DNA of 7,016 bases, taken from Oscillospiraceae bacterium (GTDB lineage Bacteria; Bacillota; Clostridia; Oscillospirales; Oscillospiraceae). Both the position numbers and the translations under genes were made by a program. The notes beneath the pieces were generated by a model. That model was given only the letters and a program-made list of their open reading frames with translations, did no database searches and was not told the origin of the DNA. Location: positions 1 through 7,016 of the forward strand of contig CACXHI010000101.1 in NCBI GenBank assembly GCA_902767395.1. Reading direction: 5' to 3'. This document shows positions 1-5,709 of the stretch, piece after piece; the first letter of the stretch is position 1, and each line of letters opens with the position of its first letter.

Positions 1-76
1 GGTACGCCGGAAGGGACTCGAACCCCCGACCTACTGGTTCGTAGCCAGTCACTCTATCCAACTGAGCTACCGGCGC
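1..76 (-). tRNA. tRNA-Arg (anticodon ACG)
   Basis: Read on the minus strand, this folds into a full cloverleaf. A 7-bp acceptor stem pairs GCGCCGG with CCGGCGT, the anticodon stem pairs ACTGG with CCAGT around the loop CTACGAA, and the T arm carries TTCGAGT. The anticodon is at 40-42 and reads ACG, which after deamination to inosine decodes CGU, CGC and CGA arginine codons. The discriminator base is A at position 3. The next two bases encode CC, so the 3' CCA is probably genomic, with its last A just outside the window. The gene is transcribed from the promoter at 102-130. Confidence 0.96.
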
Positions 77-101
77 ATACCACGCTTCACAGCGCTTAAG
101 T

Positions 102-130
102 ATAATAGCACAGTCTGACGGAAAAAGCAA
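102..130 (-). promoter_or_regulatory. sigma-A-type promoter of tRNA-Arg
   Basis: On the minus strand a -35 box TTGCTT (125-130) is followed by a 17-base spacer and a -10 box TATTAT (102-107). A TG lies one base upstream of the -10 box, giving an extended -10. Transcription should begin near 95, about 20 bases before the mature tRNA 5' end, which leaves a short leader for RNase P to remove. It is identified by motif only. Confidence 0.7.
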
Positions 131-220
131 GCATTATTTTCCGGATTTGCAAAAAATTTTTTATGCAAGGCTCTGTCACATTTCATAGTTGCTTTTTAGC
201 AGGAATCACTTATGGCAAGG

Positions 221-255
221 CAAAAAAGAACCTCACCCATATCGGGCAAGGTTCT
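221..255 (-). terminator. Rho-independent terminator after the transposase remnant
   Basis: On the minus strand AGAACCT (249-255) pairs with AGGTTCT (227-233). The stem continues with GCCC/GGGT-type pairs around a GATAT loop and is followed directly by a run of about six T. It lies 23 bases after the remnant's stop codon. It can also stop transcripts that run on from the glmU-like gene, and so shields the tRNA gene from read-through. Confidence 0.85.
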
Positions 256-277
256 CGGCCTATACTTTTTTAGATGC

Positions 278-529
278 CTATTTCCTCAATCGCTCGACGT
301 CTTCAAGATAAATGGATACTTCGCCGCATTTCGGACAAATGGCGACTTTAGGTGCGCCCATACGTCCACTCCACAATTTGTTTTCAGCATCGGTCTTCCC
401 GGTCTGTCTCACGAAATTGTACCAAATGAGACAGTTGTTCAGATACTTTGCGGAAACACCGTTGAAGCCATCCATAAAGCTCTTCAACTTCTGATGGGAA
501 CTGTTGATACGTTGAACATTTTTGACGTG
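278..529 (-). pseudogene. truncated IS1595-family (ISXO2-like DDE) transposase, C-terminal fragment
   Basis: The minus-strand frame ending at the TAG at 278-280 reads HVKNVQRINSSHQKLKSF, then FNGVSAKYLNN and LIWYNFV. This matches the end of the ISXO2-like transposase domain, where the H-x-x-N-V-N-x-x-H-S-x-L-K and GVATKYLxNYLxW patterns recur. About 84 residues remain of a protein that usually has roughly 220-330. There is no credible start codon: the frame runs open into GC-rich unrelated sequence and meets a stop at 554-556. The tail after the domain carries a CPKCG motif and a charged end (VERLRK). The fragment lacks the first catalytic aspartates and cannot be active. Family assignment is from recall of the motif, not a search. 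Confidence 0.8.
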
Positions 530-549
530 CCGTCCCGGCGGGGGGCGGC
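529..549. repeat. GC-rich inverted repeat between glmU-like stop and IS remnant
   Basis: GCCGTCCC (529-536) and GGGGCGGC (542-549) form an 8-bp stem around GGCGG, with one G-T pair as read on the plus strand. It sits 5 bases past the glmU-like stop codon and spans the junction with the transposase remnant. No T run follows on the minus strand, so it is at best a weak terminator or an mRNA-end hairpin. Confidence 0.35.
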
Positions 550-553
550 GCGG

Positions 554-1288
554 TTATTCGCCCCGCAGATACTTTTCCGTCAGAGCAAGCTGCTCGGGGG
601 TGTTGACGCCGAGGATTTGCTCGTTCAGCTCCTCGGTATAGATTGCCACCCGCTGACCGTGGGCGCGCAGGATGGCGGGAACGTCGGTCAGATAATACTC
701 ATGCTGGGCGTTATTGTCCTTAACCTCGTCCAGACCGGCGAGCAGCGCCTTGCAGTCGAAAGCGTAAATGCCGACGTTCAGCTCCCGGATGGCCTTCTGC
801 TCGGGCGTGCAGTCCCGGTCCTCCACGATGCGCAGAAAGTCGCCGTGCTCATCGCGCAGGACGCGGCCATAGGGCAGATACTCCTCGCAGGTGCCGGAGA
901 GCATGGTGCAGGCGGCGTCGTTTGCGGCATGGGCGTTTAAAAGGCCCTGATAGACCTCCTTCTTCAGCAGCGGCATATCGCCGTAGCAGACCAGCACAGT
1001 ACCGTCAAAGTCCTTCAAATGCTCCCGGGCGCACATGACCGCGTGACCGGTGCCAAGCTGGGGATCTTGAACCGCGTGAGGGTAGTTGGGGAAGGACTCA
1101 AAGACAAGCTCTCGCATGTAACCGCCGACGAGGACGGTGTTCTCCGGGGGGATGAAGTCCAGCGCCTGCAAAACGTAGTGCAGAAGGGGCTTTCCGCAGG
1201 CTTGACGCAGAACCTTGGGCAGATGATTGGTCTCGGACATCATGCGGGTGCCCTTACCGGCGGCGAGAACGACTGCTTTGATCTTCAT
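554..1288 (-). CDS. GlmU-like UDP-GlcNAc pyrophosphorylase (single-domain NTP transferase)
   Basis: This 244-residue cytoplasmic enzyme should transfer UMP from UTP to N-acetylglucosamine-1-phosphate, making UDP-GlcNAc for peptidoglycan. The Rossmann-like nucleotidyltransferase domain is complete. It has LAAGKGTRM (8-16), LPKVL with K25, QDPQLGTGHAV (74-84), GDMPLL with the metal-binding D104, YGR (140-142), E156, NVGIYAF with N171, NAQHEYYLTD (193-202), and GVNT with N229, the second metal ligand. It stops in the linker helix, so the left-handed beta-helix acetyltransferase domain of bifunctional GlmU (about 455 residues) is absent. The ATG has AGGAG 8 bases upstream (1297-1301). An IS remnant begins about 25 bases past the stop. 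It may be a natural single-domain enzyme or a gene cut by the IS; another sugar-1-phosphate substrate cannot be excluded. Confidence 0.88.
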   Translation of the reverse strand: MKIKAVVLAAGKGTRMMSETNHLPKVLRQACGKPLLHYVLQALDFIPPENTVLVGGYMRELVFESFPNYPHAVQDPQLGTGHAVMCAREHLKDFDGTVLVCYGDMPLLKKEVYQGLLNAHAANDAACTMLSGTCEEYLPYGRVLRDEHGDFLRIVEDRDCTPEQKAIRELNVGIYAFDCKALLAGLDEVKDNNAQHEYYLTDVPAILRAHGQRVAIYTEELNEQILGVNTPEQLALTEKYLRGE

Positions 1289-1318
1289 AATTACAACTCC
1301 TGTGTCTCTCTGTCTGTA

Positions 1319-1340
1319 TTGCGGCAGGACGCTGCCGTAA
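1319..1340. repeat. 9-bp inverted repeat at the predicted glmU-like transcription start
   Basis: TTGCGGCAG (1319-1327) and CTGCCGTAA (1332-1340) are complementary apart from one G-T pair, with a four-base loop GACG. The predicted start site of the glmU-like transcript (near 1339) falls at its edge. The repeat would therefore be either the first hairpin of that mRNA or a DNA operator covering the start site. No T run follows, so it is not a terminator. Confidence 0.6.
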
Positions 1341-1345
1341 CGATG

Positions 1346-1374
1346 AGTATAAAGGATGCGTTGGGAAAAATCAA
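1346..1374 (-). promoter_or_regulatory. sigma-A-type promoter of the glmU-like gene
   Basis: On the minus strand TTGATT (1369-1374) and TATACT (1346-1351) are separated by exactly 17 bases. The predicted start near 1339 gives a leader of about 50 bases before the ATG, which contains the inverted repeat 1319-1340 and the AGGAG ribosome site. Confidence 0.72.
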
Positions 1375-1393
1375 CCTTTTTTACAAAATCGCA

Positions 1394-1420
1394 TTGAAAA
1401 AACTTGGGAAATATGATACT
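1394..1420 (+). promoter_or_regulatory. possible promoter of the ribF operon
   Basis: The AT-rich stretch upstream of ribF contains TTGAAA (1394-1399) and GATACT (1415-1420). The 15-base spacer is short. An alternative -10, TACTCT (1417-1422), gives 17 bases but a poorer hexamer. A promoter must lie between the divergent glmU-like start and 1431, but which hexamers are used is uncertain. I see no FMN riboswitch in this gap, which is too short to hold one. Confidence 0.35.
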
Positions 1421-1441
1421 CTAAAGCGCGAGGTGATAGGA

Positions 1442-2458
1442 ATGCCGCATGAGAATCAGACAGGAAAGACGCCGCTTTGCTCGGACGCGCAGGGGAGGAC
1501 TTCCTGCGCCGCTTCCGTGATCGCCCTCGGTTTTTTTGACGGGGTGCATCTGGGGCACGGCGACCTGCTGGCCCGGACGGCGGCAGTGGCGGAGGCCAAC
1601 GGCTGGCGCGCCGCCGCTGTGACCTTTGATCGCAGCCCCGGCAAGGACGGCAGACTCCTGACCGCCGTGCCGGATCGCGTGCGGCTGATCCGCTCCCTCT
1701 ACGGCATTGACGAGGTGCTGGTGCTGCCCTTCACCGAGGCGTTTATGCGCCAGCCGTGGGACGCCTTTCTGGACGCTCTGATCCGCGATTTCGGGGCTGC
1801 CCATCTGGTCTGCGGCTGGGACTACCGCTTCGGCTGGAAGGGACAGGGGACGGCGGAGATTCTGCGGTGCTGGTGCGCCGCGCACGGGTTGGGCTGCGAC
1901 GTGCTCCCCCCCCGCGTTCTGGACGGGGTGACTATCTCCTCGACCTATCTCAAGACGCTGCTTGCGGCTGGGCAGACCGAGAAGGCCCTTCGCTTCTACG
2001 GCCATCCGCATACCCTGTCGGGCACCGTGCGGCACGGTCGCCGTCTGGGTCATACGCTGGGCTTCCCCACGGCGAATCTGATTCCCCCGCCGGAGCTGCT
2101 GCTGCCGAAGGACGGGGTGTACGCCGTGCGGGCGACGGTTTCCGGGCCGGAGAACGTGGGCGACGTGGCGCACACTGTGTGCCGCTACACGGAAGAGGGC
2201 AGGGCCCGGACGTTCATCGGCGTGTGCAACGTTGGCACACGGCCCACCGTGGAGGGACGTCAGCGCACTGTGGAAACTTGGCTTTCCGGCTTCGAGGGCG
2301 ACCTCTACGGCAGAGCGCTGACGGTGGATTTTTACCGCCGTCTGCGCGACGAACAGAAATTTCCCTCCCTCGACGCGCTTCGGGAGGAAATCTTCCGCAA
2401 CCGGGAGGAAGCACAGGCGTATTTTTTACAGCGACAAGATGAGGAGGAATTGCAATGA
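1442..2458 (+). CDS. ribF: bifunctional riboflavin kinase / FMN adenylyltransferase (FAD synthetase)
   Basis: This 338-residue cytoplasmic enzyme phosphorylates riboflavin to FMN and adenylates FMN to FAD. The N-terminal adenylyltransferase domain shows LGFFDGVHLGHGDLL (29-43) with the HxGH nucleotide motif, CGWDYRFG (124-131) and ISSTYLKTLL (165-174). The C-terminal kinase domain shows GTVRHGRRLGHTLGFPTANL (194-213), PKDGVYAV (222-229), NVGTRPT (263-269), the acidic VETW (277-280) and DLYG (287-290). Two oddities stand out. The usual FxPHP motif reads FDRSPG (62-67), and the kinase domain has about 15 extra residues near 233-255. The chosen ATG has GAGGTGAT (1430-1437) just upstream; the reading frame stays open to 1019 but would overlap the divergent gene. 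The stop overlaps the next start in ATGA. Confidence 0.95.
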   Translation: MPHENQTGKTPLCSDAQGRTSCAASVIALGFFDGVHLGHGDLLARTAAVAEANGWRAAAVTFDRSPGKDGRLLTAVPDRVRLIRSLYGIDEVLVLPFTEAFMRQPWDAFLDALIRDFGAAHLVCGWDYRFGWKGQGTAEILRCWCAAHGLGCDVLPPRVLDGVTISSTYLKTLLAAGQTEKALRFYGHPHTLSGTVRHGRRLGHTLGFPTANLIPPPELLLPKDGVYAVRATVSGPENVGDVAHTVCRYTEEGRARTFIGVCNVGTRPTVEGRQRTVETWLSGFEGDLYGRALTVDFYRRLRDEQKFPSLDALREEIFRNREEAQAYFLQRQDEEELQ

Positions 2459-3579
2459 CCAACCGGTTTTTTCCTGAAATTCACGGCAAATTCGGCTTCG
2501 GTTGTATGCGCTTCCCCAAAAAGGGGGAAGAAATCGACCGGGAGCAGGTCTGTCGGATGGTGGACGCCTTTCTGGAGGCGGGCTTCAACTACTTTGACAC
2601 GGCCCACGGCTATCACAGCGGTATGAGCGAGACGACGCTCAAGGCGGCGCTGACCTCCCGTTATCCCAGAGATCGCTTCCTGCTGACGGATAAGCTCACC
2701 GAGCCGTACTTCCGGTCCGAGGCGGAGATCCGCCCGTTCTTTGAAAGCCAGCTGGCGGCCTGCGGCGTGGAGTATTTTGACTTCTATCTGATGCACGCCC
2801 AGAATGCACGGAACTTTGAACATTTCAAGGCCTGCCGCGCCTATGAGACTGCCTTTGCGCTCAAGGCGGAAGGCAAGATCCGACACGTCGGCATCTCCTT
2901 CCATGACACAGCGGAGACCCTGGAGAACATCTTGAAGACCTATCCCGAGATCGAGGTCGTGCAGATTCAGTTCAACTACCTCGACGACGGGGACGACGCG
3001 GTGGATTCCCGCCGGGTCTATGAGGTCTGTGCGAAGCACTGCAAGCCTGTCATCGTCATGGAGCCGATCAAGGGCGGCACGCTGACGAACCTCCCGGCGG
3101 AGGCAATGGCCTTCTGCTCCGCGGTGGAGAAGTCCCCCGCGGAGCTGGCCCTGCGCTACGCCGCCGCCCCGGCACAGGTCTTCATGGTCCTGTCCGGCAT
3201 GAGCGCGCTGGAGCAGCTGCAGGAAAACGTCCGCTTCATGGCCGATGCCATGCCGCTGAACGAGGCCGAGCAGGACGCAGTGAACAAGATTCGCGCCAAT
3301 CTGCGCAGCCGCAAGCTGGTGGGCTGTACCGGCTGCCGCTACTGTGTGGACGGCTGCCCCATGAGCATTTTGATTCCCGAGATGTTCAAGTCTCTGGATT
3401 TTCTGCATGAGACTCACGACTGGAATCAGGACCGCTACTACCGCAAGGTGCTAACCGTGGACCACGGCAAGGCCTCGGACTGCGTCCGCTGCGGCGCCTG
3501 CGAGTCCATCTGTCCCCAGAGTCTGCCGATCCGGGACTACCTCGCGCAGATTGCGGAGCGATTTGAGAAGCAAGAATAG
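2455..3579 (+). CDS. aldo/keto reductase with C-terminal two-[4Fe-4S] ferredoxin-like domain
   Basis: This is a 374-residue predicted cytoplasmic oxidoreductase. Residues 10-275 form the TIM-barrel aldo/keto reductase fold. The catalytic tetrad is visible as D48 and Y53 (in NYFDTAHGYHSG), K80 (TDKL) and H114 (LMHA), with GISFHD, EPIKGG and LSGMS around the cofactor site. A ferredoxin-like tail follows, with C291-x2-C294-x2-C297-x3-C301-P and C343-x2-C346-x2-C349-x3-C353-P, enough for two [4Fe-4S] clusters. This architecture is common in anaerobic Clostridia; the physiological substrate is generally unknown. The start overlaps the ribF stop (ATGA, 2455-2458), with a GAGGAGG site (2441-2447) inside ribF, so translation is probably coupled. 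A flavin need cannot be read from the sequence, but co-transcription with ribF is suggestive. Confidence 0.95.
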   Translation: MTNRFFPEIHGKFGFGCMRFPKKGEEIDREQVCRMVDAFLEAGFNYFDTAHGYHSGMSETTLKAALTSRYPRDRFLLTDKLTEPYFRSEAEIRPFFESQLAACGVEYFDFYLMHAQNARNFEHFKACRAYETAFALKAEGKIRHVGISFHDTAETLENILKTYPEIEVVQIQFNYLDDGDDAVDSRRVYEVCAKHCKPVIVMEPIKGGTLTNLPAEAMAFCSAVEKSPAELALRYAAAPAQVFMVLSGMSALEQLQENVRFMADAMPLNEAEQDAVNKIRANLRSRKLVGCTGCRYCVDGCPMSILIPEMFKSLDFLHETHDWNQDRYYRKVLTVDHGKASDCVRCGACESICPQSLPIRDYLAQIAERFEKQE

Positions 3580-3587
3580 CTGGACAA

Positions 3588-3602
3588 GGCTGCGTTGCAG
3601 CC
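3588..3602 (+). repeat. short hairpin between reductase and DUF3737 genes
   Basis: GGCTGC (3588-3593) and GCAGCC (3597-3602) pair perfectly around GTT in the 59-base gap. There is no T run, so it is unlikely to terminate. It may mark an mRNA processing or stabilising hairpin within the operon. No convincing promoter lies here. Confidence 0.4.
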
Positions 3603-3638
3603 GATCATAATTTCATATCAACCAAGGAGGAAACTACC

Positions 3639-4517
3639 ATGAAGGAACTCAAGCAAGGTTATTTTACGGGCGAGCGCGCCCTGTTCGGGGAGCATGACGT
3701 TCGCATTGTGGACTCTGTGTTTGACGCGGGCGAATCGCCGCTCAAGGAGTGCCACGATCTGGAGCTGCGGGGGGACCTCTTCCGCTGGAAGTACCCCCTG
3801 TGGTACTGCAAGAACGTGGACGTGGAGGGCTGCACCTGGTTTGAAATGGCCCGCGCCGGCGTCTGGTACACCGACAACATCCGCGTCAAAAACGCCGTTA
3901 TTCAGGCGCCCAAGAACTTCCGCCGCTGCAACGGCCTGACGCTGGAGGACGTGGTGTTCACGAACCCCACCGAAACCGTCTGGTCCTGCAAGAACGTCAA
4001 GATGAAGAACGTCAGCGCGGCCGGGGCCCCCTATTTCTGCATGAACAGTGAGGATTTGGAGATCGACGGTCTGACGCTGGACGGCAACTACTCCTTCGAC
4101 GGGGCCAAAAATATGGTGATCCGCAATTCCCGCCTGCTGACCAAGGACGCCTTCTGGAACACCGAGAACGTCACGGTCTACGACTCCTTCATCTCCGGCG
4201 AGTATCTGGGCTGGAACGCGAAGAACCTGACGCTGGTGAACTGCACCATCGAGAGCCTGCAGGGCATGTGCTATATCGAGAATCTGAAGATGGTCAACTG
4301 CAAGCTGATCCACACCGCGCTGGCCTTTGAGTATTCCACCGTGGAGGCGGAGATCACCTCCAAGATCGACAGCGTGCTCAACCCCAGCTCCGGCGTCATC
4401 ACCGCCCCCGCCATCGGAGAGCTGGTGCTGGAGAAGGACTTCATCGACCCCGGCAAGACCAAGATCGTCTGCAAGGACGTCGACGAGACAAATGAGCACC
4501 CCGAGTGGAGACGGTAA
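3639..4517 (+). CDS. DUF3737 family protein (predicted parallel beta-helix)
   Basis: This 292-residue protein is recognised as a full-length DUF3737 member from conserved stretches such as GYFTGERALF (7-16), WKYPLWYCKN (50-59), EMARAGVWYTDN (69-80), APKNFRRC (90-97), FEYSTVEAEI (230-239) and SKIDSVLNP (241-249). Short N-hydrophobic-x-hydrophobic units recur near residues 40, 59, 80, 99, 119, 139, 158, 177, 196 and 215. The 19-21-residue step is that expected for rungs of a parallel beta-helix. No signal peptide or membrane segment is visible. The cysteine and tryptophan content is notable (C58, C65, C97, C117, C134, C202, C211, C221; several WY pairs). The biochemical role is unknown. The ATG follows AAGGAGG (3624-3630) by 8 bases. 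Its TAA shares one base with the next ATG, tying it to the PLP enzyme. Confidence 0.93.
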   Translation: MKELKQGYFTGERALFGEHDVRIVDSVFDAGESPLKECHDLELRGDLFRWKYPLWYCKNVDVEGCTWFEMARAGVWYTDNIRVKNAVIQAPKNFRRCNGLTLEDVVFTNPTETVWSCKNVKMKNVSAAGAPYFCMNSEDLEIDGLTLDGNYSFDGAKNMVIRNSRLLTKDAFWNTENVTVYDSFISGEYLGWNAKNLTLVNCTIESLQGMCYIENLKMVNCKLIHTALAFEYSTVEAEITSKIDSVLNPSSGVITAPAIGELVLEKDFIDPGKTKIVCKDVDETNEHPEWRR

Positions 4518-5680
4518 TGCAAAAATACAATTTTGACAACCCGCCCAGCCGCCGGGGGAGCCTGTGCTACAAGTGGGACTGCAAGGAAAACGAGCTGCCC
4601 ATGTGGATCGCGGATATGGACTTCGAGGCCGCGCCCGAGATTCGCGCCGCCCTCCAGCGGCGACTGGATCATGGAATTTACGGCTACGACGACATGGGCG
4701 CGGACTGGTACGACGCCTATCTCGACTGGTGGCGGGAGCGCCACGGCCTGACGATGGAGCGGGAAAACCTGATCTTCTCCACCGGCGTCGTCGCCTCCAT
4801 CTCCTCGCTGGTGCGCAAGCTCACGACCCCGAATGAAAACGTCCTGATCCAGACCCCGGTGTACAACATCTTCTTCAACTCCATCATCAACAACGGCGCG
4901 CGGGTGCTGGAAAGTCCCTTCCGCTATGATGGGGCGCGCTGGGAGATGGATTTTGCCGATCTGGAAGCCAAGCTGGCGGACCCCCAGACCACGCTGATGA
5001 TCCTCTGCAACCCCCACAACCCCGTGGGGCGCATCTGGAGCCGTGAGGAGCTGGCCCGTGTGGGCGCGCTGTGCCAAAAGCACCACGTCACCGTAATCTC
5101 CGATGAGATTCACTGTGACCTGACCGCCCCCGGCGTGGGCTACGTCCCCTTTGCCGCCGTGGACGAGACCTGCCGCCAGATTTCCGTCACCTGCATCGCC
5201 CCGACCAAGACCTTCAATCTGGCGGGAATGCACAGCTCCGCCGTCTACGCCGCCGACCCCGTGCTGCGCCACAAGGCGTGGCGGGCGCTGAACACCGACG
5301 AGGTGGCAGAGCCCAACACCTTCGCCGCTCCGGCTGCGATTGCGGCCTTCCGCGCGGGCGGGGACTGGCTGGATCAGGCCAGGGCCTATATCTGGCAGAA
5401 CAAGCGGCTGGTCTGCGACACGCTGGCGCGGGATCTTCCCAACGTCAAGGCCGCAGTGAGCGAGGCAACCTATCTGCTCTGGGTGGACGTTTCCGCCGTC
5501 ACGAACGACGTCAAGGACTTCACCGACCGCCTGCGGGCCGAAACCGGCCTCTGGGTCACGCCGGGAACGGCCTACGGCGCCTCCGGCGAGGGCTTCTTCC
5601 GTATGAACCTCGCCTGTCCCCGCGCCGCCGTCGAGGACGCGCTGGCGCGGTTGGAACGGTTCGTCAGAAGGAACAGGTAA
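4517..5680 (+). CDS. MalY/PatB family PLP-dependent enzyme (cystathionine beta-lyase / aminotransferase)
   Basis: This 387-residue cytoplasmic fold-type I PLP enzyme has the MalY/PatB hallmarks. They are PMWIADMDF (28-36), YGYDD (55-59), TPVYNIFF (113-120), CNPHNPVGR (164-172), SDEIHCDL (195-202) with the PLP-nitrogen aspartate D196, APTKTFNLAG (228-237) with the Schiff-base lysine K231, and FFRMNLACPR (360-369) with the carboxylate-binding arginine. Members usually cleave C-S bonds of cystathionine, cysteine or S-conjugates, releasing pyruvate and ammonia; some act as aminotransferases. The preferred start is the ATG at 4517, which overlaps the DUF3737 stop (TAATG) with GGAG (4507-4510) 6 bases away; a GTG at 4505 lacks a better site. 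The stop codon lies inside a tandem heptamer array, so the last residues may derive from that repeat. The exact substrate is not deducible. Confidence 0.93.
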   Translation: MQKYNFDNPPSRRGSLCYKWDCKENELPMWIADMDFEAAPEIRAALQRRLDHGIYGYDDMGADWYDAYLDWWRERHGLTMERENLIFSTGVVASISSLVRKLTTPNENVLIQTPVYNIFFNSIINNGARVLESPFRYDGARWEMDFADLEAKLADPQTTLMILCNPHNPVGRIWSREELARVGALCQKHHVTVISDEIHCDLTAPGVGYVPFAAVDETCRQISVTCIAPTKTFNLAGMHSSAVYAADPVLRHKAWRALNTDEVAEPNTFAAPAAIAAFRAGGDWLDQARAYIWQNKRLVCDTLARDLPNVKAAVSEATYLLWVDVSAVTNDVKDFTDRLRAETGLWVTPGTAYGASGEGFFRMNLACPRAAVEDALARLERFVRRNR

Positions 5681-5704
5681 CAAGTAATAAGTAACAGGTA
5701 ATAA
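5670..5704 (+). repeat. tandem heptamer array (GTAAYAR type) spanning the patB-like stop codon
   Basis: Four consecutive 7-base units run from 5677 to 5704: GTAACAA, GTAATAA, GTAACAG, GTAATAA. They are preceded at 5670 by a near-copy, GGAACAG, with one mismatch. The unit length equals neither a codon multiple nor a helical turn. The TAA stop of the patB-like gene (5678-5680) is part of the first perfect unit. The array abuts the fold-back repeat starting near 5710, and the two may be one composite element. Confidence 0.75.
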
Positions 5705-5709
5705 TGAAA

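Larger units (their letters stand above)
169..529 (-). mobile_element. 3' remnant of an IS1595/ISXO2-type insertion sequence
   Basis: This stretch holds the tail of a transposase gene (278-529), a terminator (221-255) and a possible element end beginning GGCTCTGTCACA at 169. The opposite end and most of the transposase are missing. Near 530 the sequence changes abruptly to GC-rich DNA that belongs to the neighbouring glmU-like locus. Base composition is more AT-rich than the flanking gene. If 169 is the true end, the 8 bases TTATGCAA at 161-168 would be one copy of the target duplication, because this family usually makes 8-bp duplications. The partner copy cannot be seen. The 169 boundary is inferred; the transposase homology is the firmer evidence. 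Confidence 0.65.

Noticed and set aside
212..940. Plus-strand 242-residue frame
   Set aside because: It is antisense to the IS remnant and to the well-supported glmU-like gene, and shows no recognisable protein features.
1019..1441. Upstream extension of the ribF reading frame
   Set aside because: It lies wholly over the divergent glmU-like gene and its promoter region. The ATG at 1442 has a good ribosome site and a normal RibF length results.
2332..3417. Minus-strand frame opposite the aldo/keto reductase
   Set aside because: It is a shadow of the well-supported plus-strand gene, with a composition typical of antisense translation.
3581..3611. Possible internal promoter before the DUF3737 gene (TGGACA ... 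CATAAT)
   Set aside because: The spacer of 19 bases and the hexamers are poor, and the surroundings are otherwise those of an operon gap.
3618..4499. Minus-strand frame opposite the DUF3737 gene
   Set aside because: It mirrors the plus-strand gene. The family match and beta-helix repeats are all on the plus strand.
5670..5704. CRISPR-like array at the heptamer repeats
   Set aside because: The units are contiguous 7-mers without spacers, and no cas gene is present.
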